Counted from the stretch's first letter, positions 50,313 to 60,760 are shown. The stretch: DNA of 64,000 nt from Micromonospora avicenniae (GCF_900156065.1 NZ_FTNF01000009.1:62001-126000); one strand, 5' to 3'. Numbers and translations are program-made. The notes: generated by a model not told the origin, from the letters alone.

Positions 50313-51287
50313 TCAGTGCCGCGCCGACCGTTGCGGGGCCACTGCGGCGATGAGCACGGCGACCAGCGTGAGAGCGGCCCCGCCCAGGGTGGTGAGGGTG
50401 GGGTGCGAGGCGGCCGTCGGCACGACCAGGTCCACCAGGACGGCACCGACGACCTGGCCGGCGATGGTGGCCAGGCCGAGCAGCAGCACGCCGGTGAAGC
50501 GGACGATCGCCGCGGCGACCGCGATGAAGACGATGCCGATCGGGCCGCCCAGGTAGAGCCAGGGCTCGGCGGGCAGGCTCCCGGTGGGCCAGCCGCGTAC
50601 CGCCACGTCGATGGCGAACGCCACGAGCAGAGCCACTGTGCCGATGGTGAAGTTCACCAGGGTGGCGGTCAGCGCGCTGCCCGAGGCGCCCCGCACCCGC
50701 CCGTTGACCGCCTGTTGCCAGGCGATGCCGACGCCGGCGAGCAGCGGCAGCACGGCGAGCACCAGCGTGTCCGGCTGATCGAACCGGTCGCTGACGGACA
50801 GGAGCACCGCGACCACGGCGAGCGAGGCCCCGGCCAGCCGTTGGGCGGTGATCGGGTGTGCGCCGGCGGGGCCGATGCCGGCCCGGTCGACCGCCAGGCT
50901 GCTGCCGGACTGACCGGCCACCACGGCCACGGTGAAGACCGCCACGCCGAGCGTGCCGATGGTGAGTCCCTGGGTGGCCACCAGGAACGCACCGAACACC
51001 CCGCCCAGGCACTGCCAGGGCCGCAACGCGCCGTTACCCAGGGCCGTGCGCAGGGTGACCAGGCCACGCCGCCCGGCCGGGGAGGCGGGAACCAGCACCA
51101 GCAGCACGAGCAGGCCGATGCCGAAGGAGATCACCGCGGCGCCGAACCCGTCGCCGAGGCGTACGCCCAACTCGCCGTTGATCCTCGACTGCACGGCGAC
51201 GGCGACGCCGGAGATGGTCGCCAGACCCACCCCGGCGATCCGCTGGGTCGCCGGCAGGACGGGCCGGTCGGTGGTGGCGGCGCTCAC
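50313..51287 (-). CDS. DMT superfamily permease, YdcZ (DUF606) type
   Basis: A 324-aa membrane protein of ten helices in two repeated halves, each starting [27 protein letters not shown] and [22 protein letters not shown]. This fused double DUF606/YdcZ form belongs to the drug/metabolite transporter superfamily. Its GTG at 51287 overlaps the glpX stop in GTGA, so it is co-translated with glpX. The transported compound is unknown. Confidence 0.85.
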   Translation of the reverse strand: MSAATTDRPVLPATQRIAGVGLATISGVAVAVQSRINGELGVRLGDGFGAAVISFGIGLLVLLVLVPASPAGRRGLVTLRTALGNGALRPWQCLGGVFGAFLVATQGLTIGTLGVAVFTVAVVAGQSGSSLAVDRAGIGPAGAHPITAQRLAGASLAVVAVLLSVSDRFDQPDTLVLAVLPLLAGVGIAWQQAVNGRVRGASGSALTATLVNFTIGTVALLVAFAIDVAVRGWPTGSLPAEPWLYLGGPIGIVFIAVAAAIVRFTGVLLLGLATIAGQVVGAVLVDLVVPTAASHPTLTTLGGAALTLVAVLIAAVAPQRSARH

Positions 51288-52315
51288 TCCTGCTCGGCCA
51301 GCGGGCGGCCGTCGAAGTCGACGGCCGAGTAGAGCGCGAGCTTCTCCAGGCGGTGGTACGAGTCGATCACGCGGATCGTGCCGCTCTTCGAGCGCATCAC
51401 GATCGACTGGGTGTACGCCCCGCCCGAGCGGTAGCGCACTCCCCGCAGTAGATCCCCGGAGGTGACGCCGGTGGCCACGAAGAAGCAGTTGTCCCCGGTC
51501 ACCAGGTCGTCGGTGAAGAGCACCCGGTCCAGGTCGTGGCCGGCGGCCAGGGCCTTGTCCCGCTCCTCGTCGTCCTTGGGCCAGAGCTTCGCCTGCATCA
51601 TCCCGCCCATGCACTTGAGCGCGCAGGCGGACGTGATCCCCTCGGGGGTGCCGCCGATGCCCATCAGCACGTCGACGTCCGATTCGCCCCGCGCCGCCGC
51701 GATGGCGCCGGCGATGTCTCCGTCGGAGATGAACCGGATACCCGCGCCGGCCCGCCGGATCTGCTCGATCAGGTCCTTGTGCCGGGGGCGGTCCAGCACG
51801 CAGACCGTCACCTCGGAGACGTCGGTGCCCTTGACCCGTGCGATGCGGCGCAGGTTGTCGGCCACGCCCGCGTTGATGTCCACCACGTCAGCGTAGGCCG
51901 GGCCGACGGCGAGCTTCTCCATGTAGAAGACGGCGCTGGGGTCGAACATCGCACCCCGCTCGGCGACCGCCAGCACCGCGAGGGCGTTCGGCATCCCCTT
52001 GCTCATCAGCGTGGTGCCGTCGATCGGATCGACCGCGACGTCCACCGCCGGGCCGGTCCCGTCGCCGACCTCCTCGCCGTTGAAGAGCATCGGGGCGTTG
52101 TCCTTCTCGCCCTCGCCGATCACCACCACGCCGCGCATCGGGATCGAGTTGATCAGCTTGCGCATGGCGTCGACGGCGGCCCCGTCCCCGCCTTCCTTGT
52201 CACCACGGCCGACCCACCGGCCGGCGGCCATCGCCGCGGCCTCGGTGACCCGGACCAGGTCGAGGGCGAGGTTGCGGTCCAGATTCTGCGGGACCCGGGT
52301 CGTGGTGTTCGTCAT
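51284..52315 (-). CDS. glpX: Class II fructose-1,6-bisphosphatase
   Basis: A 343-aa GlpX. Metal-binding [23 protein letters not shown] and [12 protein letters not shown], plus [20 protein letters not shown], are the class II FBPase motifs. It hydrolyses fructose 1,6-bisphosphate in gluconeogenesis. The ATG at 52315 follows GAGGAGGAG. It is divergent from a DUF4245 protein, the same neighbour as in mycobacteria (Rv1099c/Rv1100), and is coupled to the permease gene downstream. Confidence 0.96.
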   Translation of the reverse strand: MTNTTTRVPQNLDRNLALDLVRVTEAAAMAAGRWVGRGDKEGGDGAAVDAMRKLINSIPMRGVVVIGEGEKDNAPMLFNGEEVGDGTGPAVDVAVDPIDGTTLMSKGMPNALAVLAVAERGAMFDPSAVFYMEKLAVGPAYADVVDINAGVADNLRRIARVKGTDVSEVTVCVLDRPRHKDLIEQIRRAGAGIRFISDGDIAGAIAAARGESDVDVLMGIGGTPEGITSACALKCMGGMMQAKLWPKDDEERDKALAAGHDLDRVLFTDDLVTGDNCFFVATGVTSGDLLRGVRYRSGGAYTQSIVMRSKSGTIRVIDSYHRLEKLALYSAVDFDGRPLAEQE

Positions 52316-52472
52316 GACGGCTCCTCCTCGCGACGGTGCGGGGTGGTGCGGCGTCGCGGGTGTCCTCCGCTGCCGGCTATGTCGCTGATCCTCACACGAT
52401 CCCGGACACGGCGCTGGGGCGGGGCGGTGATGGCCTGGATACCGCCCGTCGGGGCGGTGCGAGAATGGCAGG

Positions 52473-53192
52473 GTGGAACCCGCACAGCCTGCCGACCGCG
52501 TACCCGCCGACCGGACCCCGACCGACGGCCCGACCCCGGCGACCGAGGCTCGCATCGAGGCCGACGGGCAGCCGGCCGGCGAACCGGCCCTGGTCGCGTC
52601 GGCAGGTGCCGCACGGCAGGACCAGCCTGAGCCGGCCGCCGCGCCGCTGACGTCGTCCGCGCCGCCGGCCCCGGCCGAGGTCCGTCGCTCCGACCGGTCA
52701 CCGAAGGACATGGCGATCTCGCTGCTGGTCCTGCTGATTCCGATCGCGCTGCTGCTGGCGTTCTACCGGGGGTTCCTCGGCGGCGACCAGCCGACCCCGG
52801 TCGACCCGGCGCCCGCCGTCGAGCAGGCCCAGGACGCCAAGGCCTTCCCGGTGAGCCAACCGGCCGGTCTGGGCGAGGACTGGCGCCCGGTCAACGCCCG
52901 CTACCAGACGGCGGAGGGCGGCTCGACGCTGCGAATCGGCTACGTGACGCCGGAGGGGAAGGGCGCCCAGTTGCTGCAGAGCAACGTACCCGCCGAGCAG
53001 TTCATCCCGACCGAGCTGACCGACCGGGCGCAACCGCAGGGACAGGTCGAACTGAACGGGCGGAACTGGCAGCGGTACACCGCGCGCGAGAACGAGCAGG
53101 CGCTGGTGCTGCTGGAGCCGGACCGAACGGTGATGGTGGTGGGCGACGCTCGGGAGAACGAGCTGCGCGAGCTCGCCGGCTCGCTGCGCTGA
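52473..53192 (+). CDS. DUF4245 family membrane-anchored protein
   Basis: A 239-aa protein with a disordered Pro/Ala/Glu-rich cytoplasmic N-terminus (1-80), one helix (about 83-100, [18 protein letters not shown]) and an extracytoplasmic DUF4245 domain ([52 protein letters not shown]). Function unknown, but the divergent pairing with glpX is widely conserved in actinomycetes. GAGAAT lies 6 nt before the GTG at 52473. Confidence 0.88.
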   Translation: MEPAQPADRVPADRTPTDGPTPATEARIEADGQPAGEPALVASAGAARQDQPEPAAAPLTSSAPPAPAEVRRSDRSPKDMAISLLVLLIPIALLLAFYRGFLGGDQPTPVDPAPAVEQAQDAKAFPVSQPAGLGEDWRPVNARYQTAEGGSTLRIGYVTPEGKGAQLLQSNVPAEQFIPTELTDRAQPQGQVELNGRNWQRYTARENEQALVLLEPDRTVMVVGDARENELRELAGSLR

Positions 53193-53290
53193 ATCTTTAC
53201 CTACCCGAGCATCGGATCGGCTAGTCTGCGTCGGCTCCCGCCCGGCGACGTGATGTCGACCGGGCGACCCTTACTGCGAAGAGAGACGAC

Positions 53291-54103
53291 GTGAACATTC
53301 GACGGTGGGGTCTCGGCCTTCTCGCCGCCACCCTGTTCGTGCCGGGCCTGACCGCCTGCAACTCGGACGCCGGCAAGTCCGCCGACGCCGGTGCTTCGGC
53401 CGACGCGTCCGCTGCCGCCGTCCCGTCGGACCCGAAGGAGGCGCTGCTCGCCTCCACCAAGGAGCTCGAGAACGGCAACTTCACCTTCACGCTCGGCGGT
53501 GACGGCGTGACCGGCAAGGGGCTCGTGCACAAGCCGAGCAACAGTGCCCAGATCACCATGACGATCGACGACGGCTCCGGCGCCACGATGGATCTGGACA
53601 TGGTCTACATCGAGTCGGAGAGCTGGGTGAAGCTCGATCTCGGCGAGCTCGGCGACATGATCCCCGGCGCGGCCGCGATGAAGGACAAGTACCAGCACCT
53701 GGACAAGTCCAAGATCGAGGACAGCTCGCTCTCGCTCGACCTGACCAAGCCGGACCCGGGCAACAGCGCCGCGATCATCAAGGCGATCACCGAGGTGCAG
53801 AAGACCGGTGAGGGCGCGTACAGCGGCAAGCTCGACGCCTCCGGCGTGACCGACTCCGACGCCCTGGACCAGGACCTGATCAAGGCGCTCGGCGATCAGG
53901 CCAAGTCCCTGCCCTTCACCGCGAAGCTGGACGCGCAGGGTCGGCTCACCGAGCTGGTGCTCTCGATCCCGGCCGCCGGTGAGACCAAGGCGCACGAGAT
54001 CAAGGTCAGCTACGCCGACTACGGCGCCGCCACCGCCGCGCAGAAGCCGGCCGCGGACAAGGTCGTGGAGGCCTCCGAGCAGACCTACCAGATGCTCAAG
54101 TAA
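53291..54103 (+). CDS. LppX/LprAFG family lipoprotein, copy 1
   Basis: A 270-aa lipoprotein. The lipobox is GLTAC with Cys23, then an Ala/Asp/Ser spacer, then the LppX_LprAFG half-barrel (ELENGNFTFTLGGDGVTGKGLVH, WVKLDLGELGDMIPG, KYQHLDKSKIED, LPFTAKLDAQGRLTELVLSIP). This family binds and carries lipids across the envelope. It is a close paralogue of the next gene. TAGTCT (53222-53227) may be the -10 box, leaving a 5' leader of about 60 nt. Start GTG 53291. Confidence 0.88.
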   Translation: MNIRRWGLGLLAATLFVPGLTACNSDAGKSADAGASADASAAAVPSDPKEALLASTKELENGNFTFTLGGDGVTGKGLVHKPSNSAQITMTIDDGSGATMDLDMVYIESESWVKLDLGELGDMIPGAAAMKDKYQHLDKSKIEDSSLSLDLTKPDPGNSAAIIKAITEVQKTGEGAYSGKLDASGVTDSDALDQDLIKALGDQAKSLPFTAKLDAQGRLTELVLSIPAAGETKAHEIKVSYADYGAATAAQKPAADKVVEASEQTYQMLK

Positions 54104-54120
54104 TCGCCGTACGTGCGGAA

Positions 54121-54148
54121 CGGGGGCGGCAGCTGCCGCCCCCGTTTT
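54121..54148 (+). terminator. Rho-independent terminator after lipoprotein copy 1
   Basis: CGGGGGCGGCAG (54121-54132) and CTGCCGCCCCCG (54133-54144) form a perfect stem followed by TTTT. It is the most canonical terminator in the window and separates the two lipoprotein genes transcriptionally. Confidence 0.9.
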
Positions 54149-54357
54149 CGTGTCCTCCGAGCATCGCCTCCGGGCCCTTGCCTGCCGGGAAACCGGACAG
54201 TCGGGCGATTGCCCGGCCCGGCGGCAGGGAACAGAGGAGGGGCGGGCCGGACAGGTCGGCCTTCCGGTCGGACCGGCTCGCGCGGCGCAGCAGTGGATCG
54301 CTGCGTCGCCCGGTTCCGGCGCACGAGCCCGCGTCGGGTGACCCTCTGGAGACACGG

Positions 54358-55221
54358 ATGACTGTTCGACGACGACTCGGCGCCGGTCTCGTGGCCGCCG
54401 CCCTGTTCACCCCGGGCCTCGCCGCGTGCAACGCCACCGACGCCCCGGGCGGCACCGCCTCGCCGACCGCCTCCGGGATGCCGACCGCTTCCGGCACGGC
54501 GGCCGCGACGGGGACGGCCTCGCCGGCGACCGGCGACGCGAAGCAGGCGTTGCTCGCCTCCACGGCGGCGATCCGCGACGGGAACTTCCGGTTCACCATG
54601 ACCGGCGGCGGGAGCAGCGCCGAGGGGCAGGTGCACGAGCCGAGCCAGAGCGCGCGGATGAAGGTGTCGATCGGTGACTCGTCGTCCGACCTGTCGATGA
54701 CGCTCGACGTGATCCACTACCGGCCGGACAGCTGGGTGAAGGTGGACCTCGGTGGCCGGGCGGCGGGCAGCGTACCGGGGTTGGAGAAGCTGAACCTCGG
54801 CAAGTACCAGCACCTCGACCAGACCCGGATCAAGGGGAACCGCAACCTCGGCTTCGACTTCGAGCGGCTCGACCCGGCCGGCAGCGAGGTGCTCACCCAG
54901 GGCGTCACGGAGGTCCGGCGGACCGGCGATGGCGCGTACGCCGGCACCCTCGACGTGTCGAAGGCGGCCGAGGCCGGCTCCCTCGACGCCAACATGATCA
55001 CCGCGCTCGGGGCGCAGGCGAAGGCGGTGCCGTTCACCGCCCGGGTGGACGCCCAGGGCCGGCTCAGCGAGCTGGTGGTCCAGGTCCCGGCGGCCGGCCA
55101 GCAGCAGGCCCAGGACGTACGGATCACCTACTCGGACTACGGCAACGCCACGGCCGCCCAGAAGCCCCCGGCCGACCAGGTCGTCGAGGCCCCGGCCGAG
55201 CTGTACAACCTGTTCAACTGA
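54358..55221 (+). CDS. LppX/LprAFG family lipoprotein, copy 2
   Basis: A 287-aa lipoprotein with lipobox GLAAC (Cys24) and a longer Ala/Ser/Thr/Pro spacer than copy 1. The domain has the same order of motifs: AIRDGNFRFTMTGGG, WVKVDLGGRAAGSVPG, LGKYQHLDQTRIKGN, VPFTARVDAQGRLSELVVQVP, and the ITYSDYGNATAAQKPPADQVVEAP end matching copy 1. It arose by tandem duplication. The ATG at 54358 follows TGGAGAC. The 254-bp gap between copies holds a terminator and its own promoter region. Confidence 0.88.
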   Translation: MTVRRRLGAGLVAAALFTPGLAACNATDAPGGTASPTASGMPTASGTAAATGTASPATGDAKQALLASTAAIRDGNFRFTMTGGGSSAEGQVHEPSQSARMKVSIGDSSSDLSMTLDVIHYRPDSWVKVDLGGRAAGSVPGLEKLNLGKYQHLDQTRIKGNRNLGFDFERLDPAGSEVLTQGVTEVRRTGDGAYAGTLDVSKAAEAGSLDANMITALGAQAKAVPFTARVDAQGRLSELVVQVPAAGQQQAQDVRITYSDYGNATAAQKPPADQVVEAPAELYNLFN

Positions 55222-55316
55222 CCCACGCCGTCCCGCGCCGCCGATCTCGTGGTTGTCGGCAGCCTGTTCCGGATGCCTCGACCGCCTGATCGGTGCGGCG
55301 CGGGTGGAGGTGCGAG

Positions 55317-55538
55317 TCAGGAGGTCTGGGACTCCCGGGCGGCTTCGATGCGTGCCCGGGCCCCGTCCAGCCAGCGCTGGCAGATCACCGCCAGCGCCTC
55401 GCCACGCTCCCAGAGCGCCAGCGACTCCTCCAGCGACGTGCCGCCGGCCTCCAGGCGTTCCACCACCGACGCCAGTTCCGCGCGGGCCTGTTCGTAGCTG
55501 AGCCGTTCGTCCGGCCCAGCCTTGGTCTGCTCAGTCAT
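55317..55538 (-). CDS. xseB: Exodeoxyribonuclease VII small subunit
   Basis: A 73-aa protein with [53 protein letters not shown], the XseB helical signature. It associates in several copies with XseA, encoded 81 nt upstream on the same strand. ATG at 55538 is used. ATG at 55547 is in frame. Confidence 0.95.
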   Translation of the reverse strand: MTEQTKAGPDERLSYEQARAELASVVERLEAGGTSLEESLALWERGEALAVICQRWLDGARARIEAARESQTS

Positions 55539-55619
55539 CGGCTCCATCCCAGCACACGACCGTCCCGCGACGCGGGGGGCTCAGTTCTCGTCTCGCAGCG
55601 CAGCCGGGCATCCGGCCGC

Positions 55620-56840
55620 TCACCCGTCCACCGTCGCCGCCAGCTCACCGTCGGCGAGGCGTACCCGCAGCGGGTCGCCCTTGCCCACCTCGGCCGCGGC
55701 CCGGACCACGTGCCCGTCGGCGCGCTGGACGATCGCGTACCCGCGTTCCAGCGTGGCCGCCGGGGACAGCGCGCGGAGCCGGGCCAGGGTGTGCCGCAGC
55801 TCGTCGTCGGCGGCGGCGAGCCGGTGGTGCAGGCAACGCCCGGCTCGCTGACGGAGCAGGGTCAGCTCGGTGCTCCGCTGGTCGATCATGACCTGGGGGC
55901 GGGCCAGTACCGGCCGGGAGCGCAGCGCGTCCAGCCGGTGCTGCTCCCGGTCGACCAGGTTGCCGACCGCCCGCTCCAGTCGTGATCGGGCCTGCCCGAT
56001 GAGGCGTACCTCCTCGGTCAGGTCCGGCACGACCCGCTTGGCCGCATCGGTGGGCGTCGAGGCGCGCAGGTCGGCGACGTAGTCGAGCAGCGGCGCGTCC
56101 GTCTCGTGGCCGATCGCGCTCACGACCGGCGTGCGGCAGGCGAAGACCGCTCGGCAGAGCGCCTCGTCGGAGAAGGGGAGCAGGTCCTCGAGGCTGCCGC
56201 CGCCCCGGGCGATGATGATCACGTCGATGGTCGGGTCGGTGTCGAGCACCTTGAGCGCGTCAATGATCTGCGGCACGGCGCTCGGCCCCTGTACAGCCAC
56301 GTTGACCGTGCGGAACTCCACCGCCGGCCAGCGCCGGCGGGCGTTGGTGAGCACGTCCCGCTCGGCGGCCGAGGCGCGGCCGGTGATCAGGCCGATCCGG
56401 TTGGGTAGGAACGGCGGGCGGCGCTTGCGGGCCCGGTCGAAGAGCCCTTCGGCGGCGAGCAGCTTCTTGAGCTTCTCCAGCCGGGCCAGCAGCTCGCCGA
56501 GGCCAACCTGGCGGATCTCGTCGGCGCGCAGGCTCAGTGTGCCCCGGGCCGCGTAGAACTCGGGCTTGGCGTGCAGCACCACCCGGGCGCCCTCGCGCAG
56601 CTCGGGGGTGCCGACGTCGAGGACGTCGCGGTTGGTGGTGACGGTCAGGCTCAGGTCGGCCGACGGGTCCCGCAGGGTGAGGAAGACGGTGCTGGCGCCC
56701 GGCCGGCGGCTGATCTGCGCCACCTGCCCGTCGACCCAGACCCAGCCGAGCCGCCCGATCCAGGCGCCGATCTTCTGGCTGACCACCCGGACCGGCCAGG
56801 GCTCCTCCGACGTGCTCCGGTCCACCTCACCCGTACTCAC
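55620..56840 (-). CDS. xseA: Exodeoxyribonuclease VII large subunit
   Basis: A 406-aa XseA. The N-terminal OB fold has [24 protein letters not shown], the catalytic part has [43 protein letters not shown] and [27 protein letters not shown], followed by the long coiled coil that binds XseB. It degrades single-stranded DNA in repair. TAGGGT lies 6 nt before the GTG at 56840, so it is probably leaderless. It is divergent from ispH. Confidence 0.95.
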   Translation of the reverse strand: MSTGEVDRSTSEEPWPVRVVSQKIGAWIGRLGWVWVDGQVAQISRRPGASTVFLTLRDPSADLSLTVTTNRDVLDVGTPELREGARVVLHAKPEFYAARGTLSLRADEIRQVGLGELLARLEKLKKLLAAEGLFDRARKRRPPFLPNRIGLITGRASAAERDVLTNARRRWPAVEFRTVNVAVQGPSAVPQIIDALKVLDTDPTIDVIIIARGGGSLEDLLPFSDEALCRAVFACRTPVVSAIGHETDAPLLDYVADLRASTPTDAAKRVVPDLTEEVRLIGQARSRLERAVGNLVDREQHRLDALRSRPVLARPQVMIDQRSTELTLLRQRAGRCLHHRLAAADDELRHTLARLRALSPAATLERGYAIVQRADGHVVRAAAEVGKGDPLRVRLADGELAATVDG

Positions 56841-56876
56841 CCGCCCACCCTACGGCCCACCCCCGACCATCCCACC

Positions 56877-56937
56877 GTTGATCATGATGTTGACGGTGGA
56901 GTCGATCTCTGTAACCGCGGTCAACGTCATGATCGAC
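56877..56937. repeat. Imperfect palindrome between divergent xseA and ispH
   Basis: Positions 56877-56894 and 56920-56937 are inverted copies at 16 of 18 positions, with core GATCATGA. The design matches the other intergenic palindromes, but this one lies between divergent promoters, so it cannot be a simple terminator for either gene. Confidence 0.7.
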
Positions 56938-57019
56938 GATGTGGGTCAGGCCACGGACGGCGGCCGGGGCGACGGTCGCAGCCGATGTCCGCTTCCGGGC
57001 GGGCACGTACGATGGGCGG

Positions 57020-58009
57020 GTGACTCAGGATGAAGCGACTCCCCGGACCGGTAAGCGCGTGCTCCTGGCCAAGCCCCGCGGCTACTGCGCGGGAGTCGAC
57101 CGCGCGGTGCAGACCGTGCAGGAGGCGCTGAAGCTCTACGGTGCCCCGATCTACGTCCGCAAGCAGATCGTGCACAACAAGCACGTGGTGCAGACGCTCG
57201 AAGCGCAGGGCGCGATCTTCGTGGAGGAGAACGAGGAGGTGCCGGCGGGCGCCACCGTCATCTTCTCCGCGCACGGCGTCGCCCCCGAGGTGTACGAGCA
57301 GGCGAAGGCGCGTTCGTTGAAGGCGATCGACGCGACCTGCCCGCTGGTCACCAAGGTCCACCACGAGGCGAAGCGGTTCGCCGCCGAGGACTACGACATC
57401 CTGCTGATCGGCCACGAGGGGCACGAGGAGGTCATCGGGACCTCCGGCGAGGCGCCCGAGCACATCCAGCTCGTCGACGGCCCGGACGCGGCCGACCAGA
57501 TCACCGTCCGGGACCCGAACAAGGTCGTGTGGCTCTCCCAGACCACCCTCTCGGTGGACGAGACGCTGGAGACGGTCGCCCGGCTGAAGAAGCGGCTGCC
57601 GATGCTCCAGTCGCCGCCCAGTGACGACATCTGCTATGCCACCTCCAACCGGCAGCACGTGGTCAAGCAGATCGCGCCGGACTGCGACGTGGTGATCGTC
57701 GTCGGCTCACGCAACTCGTCGAACTCGGTGCGGCTGGTCGAGGTCGCGCTGGACGCGGGCGCCCGCGCCGGTCACCTGATCGACTTCGCGCACGAGATCG
57801 ACGACGCCTGGCTCGCCGGCGCCCGTACGGTTGGCGTGACCTCGGGGGCGAGCGTTCCGGAGGACCTGGTGCAGGACGTTCTCGCCTACCTCGCCGCCCG
57901 GGGCTTCGGCGACGTCGAGGAGATCACCACCGCCAACGAACGGCTCACCTTCTCGCTGCCCCAGGAGCTCAAGCGGGACATGCGGGCCGCCGCCGCGGCT
58001 CGTGGCTGA
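57020..58009 (+). CDS. ispH: 4-hydroxy-3-methylbut-2-enyl diphosphate reductase
   Basis: A 329-aa IspH. The three iron-sulfur Cys lie in [26 protein letters not shown] and [24 protein letters not shown] [11 protein letters not shown]. The AHG motif SAHGVAP and [12 protein letters not shown] are also present. It is the last step of the MEP pathway, giving IPP and DMAPP. TACGAT lies 6 nt before the GTG at 57020, so the mRNA is probably leaderless. Confidence 0.96.
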   Translation: MTQDEATPRTGKRVLLAKPRGYCAGVDRAVQTVQEALKLYGAPIYVRKQIVHNKHVVQTLEAQGAIFVEENEEVPAGATVIFSAHGVAPEVYEQAKARSLKAIDATCPLVTKVHHEAKRFAAEDYDILLIGHEGHEEVIGTSGEAPEHIQLVDGPDAADQITVRDPNKVVWLSQTTLSVDETLETVARLKKRLPMLQSPPSDDICYATSNRQHVVKQIAPDCDVVIVVGSRNSSNSVRLVEVALDAGARAGHLIDFAHEIDDAWLAGARTVGVTSGASVPEDLVQDVLAYLAARGFGDVEEITTANERLTFSLPQELKRDMRAAAAARG

Positions 58010-58052
58010 CCGGCGCGGAACGCCCGGCCGTCCCGACACGTCCGATACCGGT

Positions 58053-58511
58053 ATGAGGACCCTTCGGCTCGCCGCCGTCGCCCTGGCCACCGTCGCCGCG
58101 CTGAGCGCCTGCGGTGGTCAGGACGGCACCGGCACTCCGACCACCATGCCCACCTCCACGGGAGCGTCTCCGGTGACCGACCAGCCTCCGACCCCGTCGA
58201 CCGGCCCGGCCACGCCGACACCGCCGAGCGTCTCGACTCCGCCGCGCGCGACGACGAAGCCCGGCGGGACGATCAAGCCGGGCGGGCCGACGCTTCCGCC
58301 GCCGGTCGCCGGCACCGAGCTGACCGGCACGATCGTTGCCGGCGTCGAGGCGAACTGCCTGCTCCTCGACGGCTATCTCCTGATCGGTGGCCCGCGCGAC
58401 GTGCTCGCCGTGGGTGCCCGGGTGACCGTCACCGGCCGTGTGCAGCGCGGCATGATGACCACCTGCCAGCAGGGCACCCCGTTCGTCGTGGAGGCGGCGC
58501 GGCGTTCCTGA
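58053..58511 (+). CDS. Small secreted lipoprotein with Pro/Thr-rich spacer
   Basis: A 152-aa protein. The lipobox ALSACG places the lipid Cys at 20. A Thr/Pro-rich spacer (about 25-90) leads to a C-terminal domain ELTGTIVAGVEANCLLLDGYLLIGGPRDVLAVGARVTVTGRV with two Cys. The domain looks like a small beta barrel (OB-like), but the family is not recognised. It follows ispH by 43 bp. Confidence 0.75.
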   Translation: MRTLRLAAVALATVAALSACGGQDGTGTPTTMPTSTGASPVTDQPPTPSTGPATPTPPSVSTPPRATTKPGGTIKPGGPTLPPPVAGTELTGTIVAGVEANCLLLDGYLLIGGPRDVLAVGARVTVTGRVQRGMMTTCQQGTPFVVEAARRS

Positions 58512-58627
58512 GCCGCGCGCCCGGGCCGCCTCGGGAGCTGCGGACACGGTGCGCCGGGCCGCGGTCGGCCGCGCCCGGTTCGCGACCCACGGCGGCGGGC
58601 GGACCGGCGTGACCGGGTGCGTAGGGG

Positions 58628-59791
58628 TCAGCGGGACGGAACGTCGTCGTCGGCCGCGTCGAGCAGCTCCGGCGCCTGCGGCTGCCGGGGGGCCAGCTCG
58701 ACCTGCGCCGGGGCTTCCAGATCCCGGTCGGAGACGCCCAGCTCGGCGAGCTTGCGTGCGCTGACCAGCACCCGGGCCTCCAAAGACCCGACCGCCCGGT
58801 TGTACGCGGTCACCGCACTGCCCAGCGCCGTGCCGAGCTTGCCGACGTGGTCGCCGAGCGTGGCGAGCCGGCCGTGCAGCTCGCGGGCCAGCGAGTGCAC
58901 CGCCGCCGCGTTGCGGGCCAACGCCTCCTGCCGCCAGGAGTAGGCGACGGTACGCAGCAGCGCGACCAGGGTGGCGGGGGTGGCCAGCACCAGGTTCCGG
59001 GCGAAAGCGTGCTCCAGCAGCGTCGGGTCGCGCTGGAGCGCCACGTCGAGGAAGGGATCCGCCGGGACGAAGAGCACCACGAACTCCGGGGTGCTGTCGA
59101 ACGCGGCCCAGTAGGTCTTCGCAGCCAACGCGTCGACGTGCGCCCGCAGGTGCCGGGCGTGTGCGTCGAGGTGGGTGTCCCGGCTGCGTTCGTCGCGCGC
59201 CTCCATCGCGGTGAGGTACGCGTCGAACGGCGCCTTGGCGTCGACCACCACCGAACGGCCGCCGTGCAGCCGTACGACCAGGTCGGGACGGACGACCTGC
59301 TGGTCGGTGGCGGCCGTGACCTGCTCGGCGAAGTCGCAGTGCTCCAGCATGCCGGCCGCCTCGACGATCCGGCGCAGCTGGTGCTCACCCCAGCGACCGC
59401 GGACCTGGGGGGCGCGCAGCGCTGCCACGAGCTGCTTCGTCTCGGTGCGCAGTTCACCCGAGACAACGCTCATCGAGCGCACCTGCTCGCGCAGCTCCGC
59501 GTACGCGTCGACCCGTTCGTGTTCCAGGTCGGCCACGCGCTGCTCGTAGCGGCGCAGCGTCTCGTGCAGCGGTGCGACGGCCCGGGACACCGCCTCCTGG
59601 GACTGGGCGGTCGCCTCGTAGCTCAGCGCCCGGAGGGACTGCTCCAGCCGGCCCTCGCCCTCCCGCGTGGCCCGCAGTGTGGCGTCCAGCCGGGCGATCT
59701 CGGCGGCGGAGCGGGACCGGGCGGCGAGCCATCCCACCGCGCCACCGGCGCCGAGACAGACCACCACCACGGCCAGCGTCGGGAAGTCCAT
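58628..59791 (-). CDS. rmuC: RmuC family DNA recombination protein
   Basis: A 387-aa protein with an N-terminal helix (about 4-22), a coiled coil (about 28-120) and the RmuC nuclease-like core: RGRWGEHQLRRIVEAAGM, RPDLVVRLHGGRSVVVDAKAPFDAYLTAM, VVLFVPADPFLDVALQRDP, ATPATLVALLRTVAYSWRQE. RmuC limits DNA inversions and resembles restriction-endonuclease folds. Start ATG 59791. It is divergent from the next gene. Confidence 0.92.
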   Translation of the reverse strand: MDFPTLAVVVVCLGAGGAVGWLAARSRSAAEIARLDATLRATREGEGRLEQSLRALSYEATAQSQEAVSRAVAPLHETLRRYEQRVADLEHERVDAYAELREQVRSMSVVSGELRTETKQLVAALRAPQVRGRWGEHQLRRIVEAAGMLEHCDFAEQVTAATDQQVVRPDLVVRLHGGRSVVVDAKAPFDAYLTAMEARDERSRDTHLDAHARHLRAHVDALAAKTYWAAFDSTPEFVVLFVPADPFLDVALQRDPTLLEHAFARNLVLATPATLVALLRTVAYSWRQEALARNAAAVHSLARELHGRLATLGDHVGKLGTALGSAVTAYNRAVGSLEARVLVSARKLAELGVSDRDLEAPAQVELAPRQPQAPELLDAADDDVPSR

Positions 59792-59844
59792 CACCGAAGC
59801 TTGCCAAACGCGTACGACTTTGCCGGCTTGGGTACCGTCGTGCC

Positions 59845-60615
59845 ATGAAAATTCTGCTCGTGGTCGTCGTTGTGGCGCTGGTCGTGGGCGTTTTGGTCTG
59901 GTCGCGGCGCGAAGCCGCGGCCCGGGCGGCCCGTGAGCTGGCCGATGTGCGGGCGGACGCCCAGCGCTGGTACGAGCGTCTCGGCGGCCAGGTGATGAAC
60001 CTGCACGGCGACGATCCGGCGGTGCGGCAGGCGCTGGTGGATGCGGCCGAGCGGTACAACGCCGCCGGAAGCCAGCTCGAACAGGCCCGTACGGTGCACC
60101 AGTACCGGCTGGCCCGGGAGACGGCGCTGGAGGGGCTGGCGTACGCGCGGGCGGCCCGGATCGCGCTCGGCATCGATCCCGGCCCTGATCTGCCGCCGCT
60201 GGCCGCCGCCGCAGGCACCGGCGAGTTGACCCGGGCACGCGAGGTCGAGGTGCAGGGGCAGACGTTCAAGGCAGGCCCCCAACCGGGGCGGGAGACGCCG
60301 TACTACTACCCGGGCGGACGGTTCCAGGGGCGCCCGGTACCGGCCGGTTGGTACTCGACGCCCTGGTGGAAGACCGCGCTCGGGGCCGGAGCGGGCGTGC
60401 TCGGCGGCATGCTCATCGCCGACGCCCTCTTCTCGCCCGCCTTCGCCGATCCCGGATATGGCTACGAGGCCGGCTATCAGGAGGGCTTCGCCGACGGCAA
60501 CGACTTCGGCGACCAGGGCGGCGGTGACCAGGGCGGCGACTTCGGCGGTGGGGATTTCGGCGGGGACTTCGGTGGGGGCGACTTCGGGGGCGGCGACTTC
60601 GGGGGCGGCGACTGA
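59845..60615 (+). CDS. Membrane-anchored protein with Gly-Asp-Phe repeat tail
   Basis: A 256-aa protein. The N-terminal helix (about 2-19) is followed by a helical region (about 25-110), YYYPGGRFQGRPVPAGWYSTPWWKTALGAGAGVLGGMLIADALF with a second hydrophobic segment, GYEAGYQEGFADG, and a low-complexity tail of GGGDF units. The order resembles DUF1542/TPM-neighbour type proteins with Gly-rich tails, but no family is claimed. TACCGT lies 6 nt before the ATG at 59845. Confidence 0.72.
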   Translation: MKILLVVVVVALVVGVLVWSRREAAARAARELADVRADAQRWYERLGGQVMNLHGDDPAVRQALVDAAERYNAAGSQLEQARTVHQYRLARETALEGLAYARAARIALGIDPGPDLPPLAAAAGTGELTRAREVEVQGQTFKAGPQPGRETPYYYPGGRFQGRPVPAGWYSTPWWKTALGAGAGVLGGMLIADALFSPAFADPGYGYEAGYQEGFADGNDFGDQGGGDQGGDFGGGDFGGDFGGGDFGGGDFGGGD

Positions 60616-60653
60616 TCCCGATTCGTACCCGGGCCGTCCCCGACCGACCCGAA

Positions 60654-60703
60654 AGAGCCTGATACCGCCGAGGCATTTTTATGACTCAGAGGTATCAGGC
60701 TCT
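60654..60703. terminator. 50-nt near-perfect hairpin between convergent genes
   Basis: AGAGCCTGATACC (60654-60666) pairs perfectly with 60691-60703. Inside, GAGGCAT and ATGACTC continue the stem around a TTTT loop. Outer CCGAC and GTCGG bases extend it. It lies between the Gly-rich protein stop and the ppc stop, a likely bidirectional terminator and a member of the palindrome set. Confidence 0.8.
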
Positions 60704-60760
60704 CGTTGGTCGGTGCGGCGTATCCGCCGGCACGCCCACGACACGTGTTCGCCCCGGCGG

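Noticed and set aside
54150..54357. N-terminal extension of the second lipoprotein (in-frame ATG at 54178)
   Set aside because: It would bury the signal peptide and lipobox 60 residues inside the protein. ATG 54358 gives a proper lipoprotein signal.
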